DNA of 64,000 nt from AP-15 sp963790875 (GTDB taxonomy: Bacteria; Pseudomonadota; Alphaproteobacteria; ATCC43930; CGMCC-115725), in NCBI GenBank assembly GCA_963790875.1, contig CAWBQT010000008.1:434001-498000 (forward strand). Direction: 5' to 3'. The notes beneath the pieces were generated by a model. The model was not told the origin of the DNA. It saw only the letters and a list, made by a program, of their open reading frames with translations, and ran no database searches. Positions 44,421 through 53,884 of the stretch are shown here, piece by piece. Position 1 is the first letter of the stretch; every line of letters begins with the position of its first letter. The translations under genes and the position numbers were made by a program.

Positions 44421-45113
44421 TTATACCGCAGACCGGGTCAATAAGCGCGGCTCGGCCGGCGGCAACGCCTCGAAGAGATGCACCATGAAGGCGGTGGCAA
44501 CGACCGGCGCGATGAGATTAACAACCGGCAACGCGAAGGTGCCTGCGATTACCACGCCGCCGACGAAAACCGGTCCCCCGAACCGGTTGCGCGTCGCCTT
44601 CGCCGCCTTGGCGTCGAGCCGTCTCAGCGCGACCACCTCGAAATATTCCCGGCCGAGAAGATACCCGTTCAGCGCCAGAAAGAGAACGAGATTCATTCCG
44701 GGAATGAAGAAGTAGAGCGGCAGCGCCAAGAGGTTGAGGGCGACGGTCAAGACACCGAGCCGCAGCAGCGCCGCAAGGGTCTCGCCGAGCGGTCGCCGCC
44801 GCGGCGGGCCTTTTCCAGGATAGTCACGCGCCTCGACAGCAGCGGCGACGCGGTCGAGGAAAAAGCCCATGACAAACGTGACGACCGCCGGAAACAACAG
44901 CCAGGCGAGCGCCAGCACGGCGAGCCCGCCCAGCGGCTGGAGCAGCCAGTCGAGCGGCCGCCAGGCAAACCGCGCCCATTCGTCGAGAACGGCGGCGACA
45001 AGCAGCCAGAGGAGCGCGAAACTCAGCGCCGCGAGCCCGAAGCCACAGAGCACGACGCGCCGCAAGGCCGGCAACGCCAGCGCCGTCACGGCCCGCGCCA
45101 CAGCGGTCAGCAT
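44421..45113 (-). CDS. EI24/CysZ-like membrane protein
   Basis: A 230-residue protein with four or five hydrophobic helices. The family core is FPAVVTFVMGFFLDRVAAAV, followed by a GETLAALLRLGVLTVALNLLALP block and the PGMNLVLFLALNGYLLGREYF motif, all typical of EI24 (CysZ-type) proteins. CysZ transports sulfate, but no cys genes are near, so the substrate is open. ATG 45113. Just upstream of the bactofilin on the same strand (33 bp). Confidence 0.85.
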   Translation of the reverse strand: MLTAVARAVTALALPALRRVVLCGFGLAALSFALLWLLVAAVLDEWARFAWRPLDWLLQPLGGLAVLALAWLLFPAVVTFVMGFFLDRVAAAVEARDYPGKGPPRRRPLGETLAALLRLGVLTVALNLLALPLYFFIPGMNLVLFLALNGYLLGREYFEVVALRRLDAKAAKATRNRFGGPVFVGGVVIAGTFALPVVNLIAPVVATAFMVHLFEALPPAEPRLLTRSAV

Positions 45114-45328
45114 CGCGCGCTCAGATCAGACAGGCAATTCGCGCGTTGTCGCGCACATCGCCTCGCATCCCCGTTACGGTCATCGGCTTTGCCGGTCGCG
45201 CGGTCCGATGCCCGGAGACGCAAATCGCAAATGACGCATGGTTATATGGAACGGGATTTCGTTTGCGGGCATCCTGCCGTCTTGGCGCGGCTGCCAAAGG
45301 CGCCTCGAACGGCAGCAGGAGGAGCCAA

Positions 45329-45916
45329 ATGAGCGACCCGACGCTTCCCGGGTTCGACAGCATGCAACGGCGGCTGGCCGACGCCATACATGCCCATTGG
45401 AAATTTTTTCTCGCCGAAGGCGTCGTCATGCTGGTGCTCGGACTCTTGGCGATTGCCGTGCCGGAGGTCGCCAGCCTGGCGATCGCAATCCTGATCGGCT
45501 GGCTGTTTTTTGTCGGCGGCATCTTTCGCACAATGTCGGTCCTGCGGCACCGCGGCATGCCCGGATTTGCCTGGTCGTTGTTGACCGCAGTGCTGGCGAT
45601 CGTCCTCGGTCTGGTGTTGCTGCTACGGCCGATCGCCGGGGTGCTGACCTTGACGATCGCCCTTGTCGTATTTTTTGTCGTCGAGGGCGTCGCCGCGATC
45701 CTGCTCGCCGTCGAGCACCGCCAGCACCTGCCGAGTTGGGGCTGGGTGCTGCTGAGCGGTCTCGTCGATTTGTTGCTCGCGTATTTGATCTGGGACGGCT
45801 GGCCGAGTTCGGCCGGCTGGGCGATCGGCCTCCTCGTCGGCATCAACATGGTATTCGTCGGCCTATCCTTGATCATGACGGCTCTCGCCGCGCGGACGAT
45901 GGCTCCCAAATCCTGA
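45329..45916 (+). CDS. HdeD family acid-resistance membrane protein
   Basis: A 195-residue protein with six short hydrophobic helices in the DUF308/HdeD pattern: FFLAEGVVMLVLGLLAIAVP, AIAILIGWLFFVGGIFR, SLLTAVLAIVLGLVLLLRP, and a final GWAIGLLVGINMVFVGLSLI. In enteric bacteria HdeD supports acid survival at high density; role here is inferred from the family. ATG 45329 behind AGGAGG. Monocistronic, converging with the ABC operon. Confidence 0.87.
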   Translation: MSDPTLPGFDSMQRRLADAIHAHWKFFLAEGVVMLVLGLLAIAVPEVASLAIAILIGWLFFVGGIFRTMSVLRHRGMPGFAWSLLTAVLAIVLGLVLLLRPIAGVLTLTIALVVFFVVEGVAAILLAVEHRQHLPSWGWVLLSGLVDLLLAYLIWDGWPSSAGWAIGLLVGINMVFVGLSLIMTALAARTMAPKS

Positions 45917-45932
45917 AGCCGATCGGGCGCGG

Positions 45933-46688
45933 TCACGGCGTCTGATGGCGCCGCAGCCGGCCGTCGAGGCGGGCGAACAGCAGGTCGGTCAGGATAGCGA
46001 ACAGTGCGACAAGGACCGCACCTTCGATGACGAAAGGGAGGTTGTTGGCGACGAGCCCATCGAAGATCGGCGTCCCGAGGGTCAAGGCACCGACCGTCGA
46101 GCCGATCGTTGCGGTGCCGATCGCGATCGTCACCGACACCCGGATGCCGGCCAGGATCAGCGGCGCCGCCAGCGGCATCTCGATCTTCCACAGCCGCTGC
46201 CGCGGGGTCAGACCCATGCCGTCGGCCGCCTCGCGCACCGCCAGCGGCACGCCCTCGAGGCCGGCGACCGCATTTTCGACGACCGGCAACAGCCCGTAGA
46301 GAAACAACGCGATGACGGTCGGCCGGCCGCCGAAACCGACGATCGGTACGGCGATCGCCAGGACTGCGGCCGGCGGAAAGGTCTGGCCGGCCGTGGCGAG
46401 CGCCGAGACGATCGCACGAAACTGACGGCCGGACGGCCGGGTCACGAAAACCGCCAATCCGATCCCGGCCGCCGCCGCACCGAGCGTCGCCGTCCCGACG
46501 AGGCCGGCCTGCGACAGCAGCAGCGACAGAAAACTCGAGCGGTCGTAGACGACCGGGCTTACGCCCGGGAAGGCCCAGCGGAGCCACGGCCGCAGCAGGT
46601 CCATCCGCAACAGCAATGCGGCAAACGGCAATGCGACCCAGAGGACCGGGCTGGCGAAGAGCCGCACGCCGCGCATGTCGATCTTCAC
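45933..46688 (-). CDS. osmoprotectant-type ABC transporter permease (YehW-like)
   Basis: A 251-residue permease with about six helices and the BPD-transport EAA loop EAADGMGLTPRQRLWKIEMP followed by LILAGIRVSVTIAIGTATIG. It is the last gene of a four-gene operon whose order (binding protein, long permease, ATPase, short permease) equals yehZYXW. GTG 46688 shares four bases with the ATPase stop. The OpuB/YehZYXW class imports betaine-like solutes. Confidence 0.88.
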   Translation of the reverse strand: MKIDMRGVRLFASPVLWVALPFAALLLRMDLLRPWLRWAFPGVSPVVYDRSSFLSLLLSQAGLVGTATLGAAAAGIGLAVFVTRPSGRQFRAIVSALATAGQTFPPAAVLAIAVPIVGFGGRPTVIALFLYGLLPVVENAVAGLEGVPLAVREAADGMGLTPRQRLWKIEMPLAAPLILAGIRVSVTIAIGTATIGSTVGALTLGTPIFDGLVANNLPFVIEGAVLVALFAILTDLLFARLDGRLRRHQTP

Positions 46689-47608
46689 CGCACGAGATCG
46701 GCGAGCGCGATGATCCCGACCGGCCGCCCCGCGGCGTCGGCGATCGGCAGCCGGTCGGTGCGTCGCGCCGTCATCGCCGACAGCGCATCGCGCAACGAGG
46801 CGTCGAGCGCCAACGGCTCACCGGGTGCCGTCTCGCCGCGCCGCAGCCGCTCTTCGACCCGGCGCACCGACAGCCGGCGCAGCCCGAGGCTGCCGCGCCC
46901 GACGAAATCGCCGACGAAATCGTTCGCCGGCCTTTCGACGATGTCGAGCGGCGTGCCGAGTTGAACGATCCGGCCCTCGCTCATGACCGCGATCCGGGAG
47001 GCGAGACGCAGCGCCTCCTCGATGTCGTGAGTCACGAAGACGATCGTCTTGCCGGTGGTCTTGTGGATGTTCGCCAGTTCGCCCTGCAGATCGTCGCGGG
47101 TCAGCGGATCGAGCGCGCCGAAGGGCTCGTCCATCAAGAGCAGCGGCGGGTCGGCGGCCAGCGCGCGGGCGACGCCGACGCGCTGCTGCTCGCCGCCGGA
47201 AAGCTGCCGCGGGTATTTGCCGCGATAGCCCGCCGGGTCGAGCCGCAACAGTTCGAGCAATTGGTCAACCCGCTCCCGCACCCGGGCTCTCGGCCATTTG
47301 AGAAGCCGCGGCACCGTCGCGATATTGTCTTCGACGGACCAATGCGGGAACAGGCCGACCGACTGGATCACATAACCGATCCTTCGCCGCAGCGCCTCGG
47401 CCGGCAGCCGCATCACGTCCTCGCCGCCGATCCGGATGGCCCCGGCATCGATCGCCGTCAGCCGGTTGACCATGCGCAATGTCGTCGATTTGCCGCAGCC
47501 CGAGGAGCCAAGCAGCGCGCAAAACTCGCCTGCGGTTACGGTCAGCGACAGCGCGTCGACGACGGCTCGGCCATCGTAGCGCTTGCTGACGGCGTCGATT
47601 TCGATCAT
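46685..47608 (-). CDS. osmoprotectant-type ABC transporter ATP-binding protein (YehX-like)
   Basis: A 307-residue ATPase. Walker A is LLGSSGCGKSTTLRMVNRL (about 34-52), the Q-loop VIQSVGLFPHWSV, signature YPRQLSGGEQQRVGVARALA, Walker B LLLMDEPFGALDPLTR and the H-loop FVTHDIEEAL. The C-terminal part (about 250-307) carries CBS-like sequence TDRLPIADAAGRPVGIIALA, as in OpuA-type proteins that sense ionic strength. ATG 47608, overlapping its neighbours by four bases on both sides. Confidence 0.92.
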   Translation of the reverse strand: MIEIDAVSKRYDGRAVVDALSLTVTAGEFCALLGSSGCGKSTTLRMVNRLTAIDAGAIRIGGEDVMRLPAEALRRRIGYVIQSVGLFPHWSVEDNIATVPRLLKWPRARVRERVDQLLELLRLDPAGYRGKYPRQLSGGEQQRVGVARALAADPPLLLMDEPFGALDPLTRDDLQGELANIHKTTGKTIVFVTHDIEEALRLASRIAVMSEGRIVQLGTPLDIVERPANDFVGDFVGRGSLGLRRLSVRRVEERLRRGETAPGEPLALDASLRDALSAMTARRTDRLPIADAAGRPVGIIALADLVR

Positions 47609-48813
47609 GGCATGAACCGGCCGGGCAGCGCGGCGACGACGGCCTGCAGCACGAAATCAGCGGCGAACGCCAGGAAGATCGCGGGCAAGGCGCCGAGCAG
47701 AACGAGATCGACGGCGTCCTGCCCGAGGCCTTCGAAAACGAAAGTGCCGAGCCCGCCGGCGCCGATCAGCGCGGCGACAACGGCGAGCCCGATCGATTGA
47801 ACGACGACGATGCGCAGCCCGGCGAGCAAGATCGGGAGCGCGAGCGGCAATTCGATCCGCCACAACACCTGTTGCGGCGACATACCGATGCCGCGCGCCG
47901 CATCGACGACCGCCGGGTCAACTCCGCCGATCCCGGCGGCGGTGTTGCGGACCACCGGCAGCAATGCGTACAGCACGAGCGCGATGATCGCCGGCGCTGG
48001 ACCGATGCCGGCGATACCGAGCGCCGCCAGGGCAGGCACGGCCGCGGCCAGCGCCGAAAGCGGCGCAATCAACAGGCCAAAGAGTGCCAGGGACGGGACC
48101 GTCTGCAAGGTGTTCAAGCAGGCGAAGACCGGGTCTTGCCAATGCCTGTATTTCGCGACACCGATGCCAAGCGGGAAGCCGATCGCCAGGGCGGGCCCGA
48201 GCGCGGCGGCGACCAGCACGACATGGCGGACGAGCGCCTCGGCGAAGACGCCGCGTCGGATCACGTATTCGCGGGCGATCGACAAGGCATCAAGGCAATC
48301 CCCGAAGGCCAGGGCCAAGGCGCCGCCGGCGAGCGCCGCGACGACGGCGAGCCGCGCCGTGGCGCCGGTGCCGAGCCGCTGCAACGCATCGCCGAGCGCC
48401 AGCATCGCGCAAACTGCGACGAGCCAGAAGGCTGTCGCGGGCGCCACCCGCGTCGCCGGCGGTGCCGCGGCGGCGATCTGCTGCGCCGCCAGTCCGAGGG
48501 CAAAGAGGACGAGCAGCAGGAGCGCCGCCGACGCCAACGCCACGCCGCCGTGCAGAAGTCGCCGCGGCGCCGACAAACTGGCCGCGAGAAGTGCGGCGCC
48601 CAATGCCGCGATCCCGGCGGCGGGGGCGGGGGCCGCAATCCACAACGCGACCGGCCGGCCCGAGACGAGCCGGTTCGGCGCCACCGCGACAAAGCCGCTC
48701 GACAGGGCTGCGGCGCAGGCGGCAATAACGAGGGTGAACAACACCGGGTTGCGCAGCCGGTTCGGCGCCACCGCGGGCCGCGGCCCGTGGGCGCCGCGGG
48801 CCACGGCGCTCAC
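47605..48813 (-). CDS. osmoprotectant-type ABC transporter permease, long form (YehY-like)
   Basis: A 402-residue permease. About four N-terminal helices precede the BPD domain, which begins near GPALAIGFPLGIGVAKYRHW and contains the loop DAARGIGMSPQQVLWRIELP and LLAGLRIVVVQSIGLAVVAA. The doubled helix count is the YehY trait. ATG 48813 overlaps the binding-protein stop by four bases. Confidence 0.88.
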   Translation of the reverse strand: MSAVARGAHGPRPAVAPNRLRNPVLFTLVIAACAAALSSGFVAVAPNRLVSGRPVALWIAAPAPAAGIAALGAALLAASLSAPRRLLHGGVALASAALLLLVLFALGLAAQQIAAAAPPATRVAPATAFWLVAVCAMLALGDALQRLGTGATARLAVVAALAGGALALAFGDCLDALSIAREYVIRRGVFAEALVRHVVLVAAALGPALAIGFPLGIGVAKYRHWQDPVFACLNTLQTVPSLALFGLLIAPLSALAAAVPALAALGIAGIGPAPAIIALVLYALLPVVRNTAAGIGGVDPAVVDAARGIGMSPQQVLWRIELPLALPILLAGLRIVVVQSIGLAVVAALIGAGGLGTFVFEGLGQDAVDLVLLGALPAIFLAFAADFVLQAVVAALPGRFMP

Positions 48814-49772
48814 GGCAGGAATCGCTTCGCTTCGAGATAGGACGCCGCAACCGCCTGGGCACTCTCGCCGTCGACGGCGATCCTGGCGTTCAGGCGCTGC
48901 AAGGTGCCGATCGTCAAGCCGGCGAACACCGGATCGAGCAGGCTAGCGATTTCGGGATGGCGCTCGATGACCGCTTGGCGCACGACCGGCGCCGGGGCGT
49001 AGACGATTTGCGCCCCCTTGTCGTCGGCGAGGGTCACAAGACCGAGCGCCGACAAGGCGCCGTCGGTGCCGTAGGCCATGGCGGCATCGACGCCGGAGGT
49101 GCCCTCGGCGGCGGCGCGCAACGTCGCCGCCGTATTGCCGCCGGACAGGGTCAGGAGTTGCGCATCGGAGAGCCGGAAACCGTAAGTGCTCTCGAAGGCC
49201 GGCAAGGCCGAGGGGCTCTCGACGAATTCGGCCGAAGCGGCGAGTTTGACCCGGCCGCCCCCGTCGACGTATCGGGCAAACTCTTGCATCGTCGCAAGGT
49301 GGCGCCGCTGCGCCAGATCGCTGCGCAGCGCGATCGCCCAGGTATTGTTGGCCGGCGCCGGGGCTAGCCAGATCAGGTGGTTGTGGTCGCGGTCGAGCTT
49401 CGCGATCTCGGCGAAGCCCTTTGCCCGGTTCTTCCACACCGGATCGGTCTCGCTATGAAAGAACAGGGCGCCATTCCCTGTATATTCGGGATAGACGTCG
49501 ATCTGTCCGGCGAGGATTGCGGCGCGAACGATATTGGTCGGACCGAGCTGCAGCTTGTCCTTGACCGGCAAGCCATGGGCGCGAAGCCGCTCGAGGATCA
49601 TATTGCCGAGCAGCGCCCCCTCGGTATCGATCTTGGACGCGACAACGATCGCTTCGCCGGAGGGCGACAGCTGCGCCGCCGCCGGCAGGATCGCGGCGGC
49701 AATCGCGCCGGCCGCCGCGAGCAGGAGCCGGCATAAACTTGATCGCTGCAAGGACCGTCTCGGGTTGGCCAC
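48810..49772 (-). CDS. osmoprotectant-type substrate-binding protein (YehZ/OsmF-like)
   Basis: A 320-residue periplasmic binding protein. A signal peptide (LLLAAAGAIAAAILPAAAQ) ends near residue 28. The OpuAC-type domain has IVVASKIDTEGALLGNMILE, then QIDVYPEYTGNGALFFH, the ligand-loop region WLAPAPANNTWAIALRS and GVDAAMAYGTDGALSALGLV. GTG 49772 is the start that opens the signal peptide. First gene of the operon. It diverges from the DUF2252 gene with 112 bp between starts. Confidence 0.88.
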   Translation of the reverse strand: MANPRRSLQRSSLCRLLLAAAGAIAAAILPAAAQLSPSGEAIVVASKIDTEGALLGNMILERLRAHGLPVKDKLQLGPTNIVRAAILAGQIDVYPEYTGNGALFFHSETDPVWKNRAKGFAEIAKLDRDHNHLIWLAPAPANNTWAIALRSDLAQRRHLATMQEFARYVDGGGRVKLAASAEFVESPSALPAFESTYGFRLSDAQLLTLSGGNTAATLRAAAEGTSGVDAAMAYGTDGALSALGLVTLADDKGAQIVYAPAPVVRQAVIERHPEIASLLDPVFAGLTIGTLQRLNARIAVDGESAQAVAASYLEAKRFLP

Positions 49773-49884
49773 GGGCGCGGCCCCACTGTGCCTTAGCGCC
49801 GTTGCCGGTGTCGACCCCGGAAGCCGCCCCCGCGCCGCGGCAGCGGCAATATTCGGTGGCGCGAAAAAGTGTATCTTTCGTCGC

Positions 49885-51240
49885 ATGGTAAAAATCTCTG
49901 CTCCGATATCGGGGATCGAAGGGCGCCGCCGCTGCGGCGCCGAGTGGCGGTGCCGGCTGCCGCTTGCCGACCAGGCAGATTGGCGCCCGCCGGCGACGCG
50001 CTCCGATCCGATCGACATTCTTGTCGAACAAGGCAAATCCCGGATCGCGGAATTGCTGCCGGTGCGCTATGCCCGAATGAAGGCCGACCCCTTTGCCTTT
50101 CTGCGCGGGGCGGCGGCGATCATGGCCGCCGATCTTGGCGCGATGCCGGCGACGGATCTGCGGGTCCAGGCCTGCGGCGACTGCCACCTCGACAATCTCG
50201 GCGCTTACGCCTCGCCGGAAGGCGCGGCGGTCTTCGACATCAACGATTTCGACGAGACCCTGCCGGCGCCGTTCGAATGGGACGTCAAGCGCCTCGCCGC
50301 GAGCCTCGCCGTCAAGGGCCGAGTGGCGCACCTGCCGGCGCGCGATAGTACGCGGCTCGCCCGCCTTGCCGCGCGCGGCTATCGCCGACACATGGCCGGC
50401 CTGGCGCGGCTGCCGCCGCTCGATGCCTGGCGGACGCGAGTCGATCTCGCCGGGGCCATTGCCGATGTCGATGCCGGCAAGATCCGGCGCCAACTGGAAA
50501 AGCGGCTGCACGCCATCCTGCAAAGCGGCGCCGACCATTTCGGCCTCATCGAGCGGCGCGACGGCGCCTGGCGGATCAGGGAAAAGCCGCCGCTCGTCCA
50601 TCACCTGAGCCGGCACGAACTGCACGCGAAAAAAGCCTTCGCGTCCTACGCCGAGACCTTGCAGGAAGACCGGAGGGTTCTGTTACGGCGCTATCGTCTG
50701 CGCGATGTTGCCTTCAAAGTCGTCGGGGTCGGCAGCGTCGGCACATTCTGCGCGATCGGGCTCTTCGTCTCGGACGACGACGCGCCGTTGTTGCTGCAAA
50801 TCAAGGAGGCGCAGGAATCGGTTCTGGCTCCCTACGCCGGTGCCGGCGCGTACCCGATCCACGGTGAGCGGGTCGTTGTCGGGCAGCGCATGCTGCAGGC
50901 CGCCGCGGACCTGTTTCTCGGCTGGACCACGGTCCCCTTGGAAAATCGTTATTTCTACGTCCGGCAGCTCAAGGATTACCGGCTCGCCGATGTCGGCGCC
51001 CGGCTCGAAGCGGCACTGCCGTTCTACGCCAAGCTCTGCGGCCGCACCTTGGCCCGCGCCCATGCGCGCTCGGGCGATGCGCTCGCCATCTCGGCTTATC
51101 TCGGCGACAACGACGATTGCGACGAATTCGACAGGGCCATCGCCCGCTTCGCGGCGGCCTATGCCGACCAGACCTTGCGCGACTGGCAGGCTTTCGAAAC
51201 GGCGATCGCGGCCGGCCGGATCACCGCCGGCGACGCGTGA
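49885..51240 (+). CDS. DUF2252 family protein (kinase-like fold)
   Basis: A 451-residue protein of the DUF2252 family. The phosphotransferase-like catalytic segment is VQACGDCHLDNLGAYASPE (about residues 94-112), with the metal Asp in AAVFDINDFDETLPAPFEWD (about 114-133) and KRLAASLAVKG next. The FKVVGVGSVGTFCAIGLFVS block (about 277-296) is another family marker. Substrate unknown. ATG 49885 sits behind a weak site. A 108-bp piece of a second DUF2252 gene lies at 51712, past yccF. Confidence 0.82.
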   Translation: MVKISAPISGIEGRRRCGAEWRCRLPLADQADWRPPATRSDPIDILVEQGKSRIAELLPVRYARMKADPFAFLRGAAAIMAADLGAMPATDLRVQACGDCHLDNLGAYASPEGAAVFDINDFDETLPAPFEWDVKRLAASLAVKGRVAHLPARDSTRLARLAARGYRRHMAGLARLPPLDAWRTRVDLAGAIADVDAGKIRRQLEKRLHAILQSGADHFGLIERRDGAWRIREKPPLVHHLSRHELHAKKAFASYAETLQEDRRVLLRRYRLRDVAFKVVGVGSVGTFCAIGLFVSDDDAPLLLQIKEAQESVLAPYAGAGAYPIHGERVVVGQRMLQAAADLFLGWTTVPLENRYFYVRQLKDYRLADVGARLEAALPFYAKLCGRTLARAHARSGDALAISAYLGDNDDCDEFDRAIARFAAAYADQTLRDWQAFETAIAAGRITAGDA

Positions 51241-51295
51241 TCGCGCGAACCGGCGATCGGTTGCCGGGCAAGGCGCAAAACCCGATCTCCTCCGG

Positions 51296-51709
51296 ATGCC
51301 GCTTTTCAGGCTCCTGCTCAACCTCCTCTGGATCGTGCTCGGCGGCGCCTGGATGGCCGCAGCGTGGCTCGTCGCCGCGATCATCATGGCGATTACGATC
51401 ATCGGGCTGCCGTGGACGCGGGCGGCCTTCAACATTGCCCTCTACACCCTGCTGCCGTTCGGGCAAAGAGCGGTGTCGCGCGCCGAATACACCGGCCGCC
51501 AGGACCTCGGGACCGGCCCGCTCGGTTGCTTGGGGAATTTGCTATGGTTCGTCTTCGCCGGCTGGTGGCTGGCCCTTGGGCATCTGATCACGGCGATCGG
51601 GCTGGCAATCACGATTATCGGGCTGCCGTTCGCCTGGGCGCATCTGAAGCTCGCCGGCATCGCCTTGTGGCCGATCGGCAAGATGATTGTGCCGGCCGAG
51701 CCAGTTTGA
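51296..51709 (+). CDS. YccF domain membrane protein
   Basis: A 137-residue protein with two copies of the YccF repeat: LLNLLWIVLGGAWMAAAWLV with ITIIGLPWTRAAFNIA, then LGNLLWFVFAGWWLALGHLI with ITIIGLPFAWAHLKLA. Four hydrophobic helices result. Function unknown. ATG 51296. Follows the DUF2252 gene by 55 bp. Confidence 0.88.
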   Translation: MPLFRLLLNLLWIVLGGAWMAAAWLVAAIIMAITIIGLPWTRAAFNIALYTLLPFGQRAVSRAEYTGRQDLGTGPLGCLGNLLWFVFAGWWLALGHLITAIGLAITIIGLPFAWAHLKLAGIALWPIGKMIVPAEPV

Positions 51710-51711
51710 AT

Positions 51712-51820
51712 TTCAAAGTCGGCGGGGTCGGCAGGGTCGGCACACTTACGCGATCGAGCTCTTCGTCCCGGACGACGACTCGCCCTTCTTGCTGCAGATC
51801 AAGAAAGAGCAAAAAGGGCC
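51712..51820 (+). pseudogene. fragment of a second DUF2252 gene
   Basis: About 108 bp matching 50713-50820 of the DUF2252 gene at roughly 80 per cent by eye: it starts TTCAAAGTCG and runs through the codons for LFVPDDDSPFLLQIKKEQK (against LFVSDDDAPLLLQIKEAQE). There is no start or catalytic part and the frame changes within the piece. It is a leftover of a duplicated or recombined copy, directly after the yccF stop. Confidence 0.75.
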
Positions 51821-51822
51821 AA

Positions 51823-52860
51823 TTATCTCCCGATCAGCTCGCGGCGGACGATCGCCGCCCCGTCGGCGAGCGCCGCTAGTTTGGCGAAGGCGGTGGCGCG
51901 CGGGATATATTTCATGCCGCAATCGGGGGCCGGGATCAGGCGCTCCGGCGGGATGTGGTCGAGTGCCGCGCGGATTCGGCCGGCGACGATTTCCGGCGTT
52001 TCCGGCTGCGCCTCGCCCATGCTGATCACGCCGAAAATGACCGTCTTGTCGCCGAGGCGGTCGAGGTCGGCGAGATCGAGCCCGGGCTGGGCTGCCTCGA
52101 TCGAGATCTGTCCGACCCTTGTCGCAGTCAGTTCGGACAGGAACGCGTAACGGTTCGGCTTGTCGCGCGCGACATAGGCATAGCCGAAGCAGAGATGCAG
52201 CGCGGTCGCGCCGGGGATGCCGTCGAGGGCCCGGTCGATCGCCGGCAGGGCGAGCCGGCGGGCCTCGTCGGCGCGGGCCTGCAGCCAGGGCTCGTCGAGC
52301 TGGATGACGTCGGCGCCGGCCGCCTTCAGGTCGCGGATTTCGGCGTTGACCGCCGCCGCGTAGTCCATCACCAGCTCTTCCTCGTCCCGGTAGAATTCGT
52401 TCTTGGCCTGGCGCGACATCGTGAACGGGCCGGGCAAGGTCATCTTGATCATCCGGTCGGTATGGCGGCGCAGGAATTCGACATCGCGCATTTCGACCGG
52501 GCGGAGGCGGCGGATCGGGCCGACGATGCGCGGCACGACGACGCTGCCGCTCGACCGGCCGCGGACCTCCGCCGGATGGTCGAGATCGACGCCCGAGAGC
52601 GCCGTCGCAAACCGGTTCGAATAGCTTTCGCGGCGGATCTCCCCGTCGGTGATGATGTCGATGCCGGCCGCCTCCATGTCACGGATCGCGAGGCGCGTGG
52701 CATCGTCCTGCGCCTGTTCGAGCCAGGGTTCGGGCAGGCGCCACAACTCCTGCGCCCGGATCCGCACCGGCGGCAGGTGGGTCAGCCGCTCGCGGTCGAT
52801 CAGCCAATCGGGCTGCGGGTAGCTGCCGACGACGGTGGTCGGAAGCAGGGTCTCGGTCAT
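51823..52860 (-). CDS. MetE C-terminal-domain-like methyltransferase
   Basis: A 345-residue protein matching the catalytic (C-terminal) half of cobalamin-independent methionine synthase. It begins LLPTTVVGSYPQPDWLIDR, has MTLPGPFTMSRQAKNEFY and VIQLDEPWLQARADEAR, and keeps likely zinc ligands in TALHLCFGYAY (HxC) and IPAPDCGMKYIPR (Cys). Stand-alone proteins of this type are often not true MetE; some act on other methyl donors. ATG 52860. Separate from the coq4 gene by 149 bp. Confidence 0.85.
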   Translation of the reverse strand: MTETLLPTTVVGSYPQPDWLIDRERLTHLPPVRIRAQELWRLPEPWLEQAQDDATRLAIRDMEAAGIDIITDGEIRRESYSNRFATALSGVDLDHPAEVRGRSSGSVVVPRIVGPIRRLRPVEMRDVEFLRRHTDRMIKMTLPGPFTMSRQAKNEFYRDEEELVMDYAAAVNAEIRDLKAAGADVIQLDEPWLQARADEARRLALPAIDRALDGIPGATALHLCFGYAYVARDKPNRYAFLSELTATRVGQISIEAAQPGLDLADLDRLGDKTVIFGVISMGEAQPETPEIVAGRIRAALDHIPPERLIPAPDCGMKYIPRATAFAKLAALADGAAIVRRELIGR

Positions 52861-53009
52861 CTTTGCCGCCTCATCTCAGGCCGGCCTCAGTCGCGGCCCG
52901 GTTTCGACAATACCGGCTCCTCGGAGCCTATTGGAAGCGGCAGGCGAGAAGCGGCCTGTGACTGGTCGCCGGCCAATGGGCGGACCGTTCGGGGCGGCGT
53001 CTCCTGCCG

Positions 53010-53795
53010 TCACGCCCCGGCGGGCTTTGCCGCGTCGGCGAGAGAGCCGGCCGGCCCGGTCTCGGCCCGCGCGGCGGTCGCGGCGCGCTCGGCGCGGAGC
53101 GCCGCCAGCACTTTCGGATAACGGAACGGCGGCGCCACGCCATGGCGCGCGCGGATCGCGTCGAGCGGCTCGGCCAGCAGCTTCTCCCAGTCGGCAGCAA
53201 AGAGCCATTCCGCCTGTCTGCCGTGGCGATAGCCTTCGAACACCGTCCGCCTTACGGCATGGCCGGGCCGCGCCCGGGCGATCCGCTGTGCGGTCACGAT
53301 GGCAATGACGGCGAAGCCCTTAAGCCCGGTCTGCGCAAACGAGAAAGCGGTGAGGCACGCTTCGCCGAGCGGGTCGCGGCCGTAGCCGGCGACGACGTGC
53401 AAGAGATCATGCATCTCGCGATTGCGCTCGCGGAACAGCGTCATCTCGTCATCCGGCGGCAAAGTCTCGCGATATTGCGAGGCTTCGACGAGGCCCTCGG
53501 CCGACAGGTTTTCCGCCGCCATGAATTCGTAGTAGGCGCGCCCGAGCGTGCCCGAGGGCAGTGCCGCAAGCGTCTCGCGGTCGCAGAGGCGGTCGAGGAG
53601 CCGGCGACGTTCGGCGAGCACCGCCCGGCCAGTCTCGGTCTGCCGGAAACGGGCGAACTGGCGCAGCGTGGTTTTGCCGCGCAGCGCGTCCATCAGCAAA
53701 AACACCTGCCGCGTGTCCTCGCGGTTGCGCAACAGGTTGCGCATGGCGCGGATCGCGGCAATCGGGCGGAGGCGAGTGCTGGCAGAATGTGGCAT
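53010..53795 (-). CDS. Coq4 family protein (ubiquinone biosynthesis)
   Basis: A 261-residue Coq4-like protein. The metal motif REMHDLLHVVAGYGRDPLGE (HDxxH) lies at about residues 124-143, after QTETGRAVLAERRRLLDRL and GTLGRAYYEFMAAENL. In mitochondria Coq4 supports the coenzyme-Q synthome and has been shown to act in oxidative decarboxylation at ring C1; alphaproteobacterial homologues are believed similar. ATG 53795. A palindrome at 53835 and a TetR gene read away from it. Confidence 0.85.
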   Translation of the reverse strand: MPHSASTRLRPIAAIRAMRNLLRNREDTRQVFLLMDALRGKTTLRQFARFRQTETGRAVLAERRRLLDRLCDRETLAALPSGTLGRAYYEFMAAENLSAEGLVEASQYRETLPPDDEMTLFRERNREMHDLLHVVAGYGRDPLGEACLTAFSFAQTGLKGFAVIAIVTAQRIARARPGHAVRRTVFEGYRHGRQAEWLFAADWEKLLAEPLDAIRARHGVAPPFRYPKVLAALRAERAATAARAETGPAGSLADAAKPAGA

Positions 53796-53834
53796 AGCCT
53801 GATCCTCGCTTCAGATCGACGCGCGTAGCGTATA

Positions 53835-53850
53835 CTGACAATAATGTCAG
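53835..53850. promoter_or_regulatory. CTGACA palindrome between coq4 and tetR
   Basis: CTGACAATAATGTCAG: six-base arms with a four-base spacer, 40 bp upstream of coq4 and 35 bp upstream of tetR. Its place between divergent genes makes it the likely TetR operator; it overlaps the expected promoters. Confidence 0.65.
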
Positions 53851-53884
53851 CACATGCCATTCAGTCAAGGGGCAATCGTCGGCG

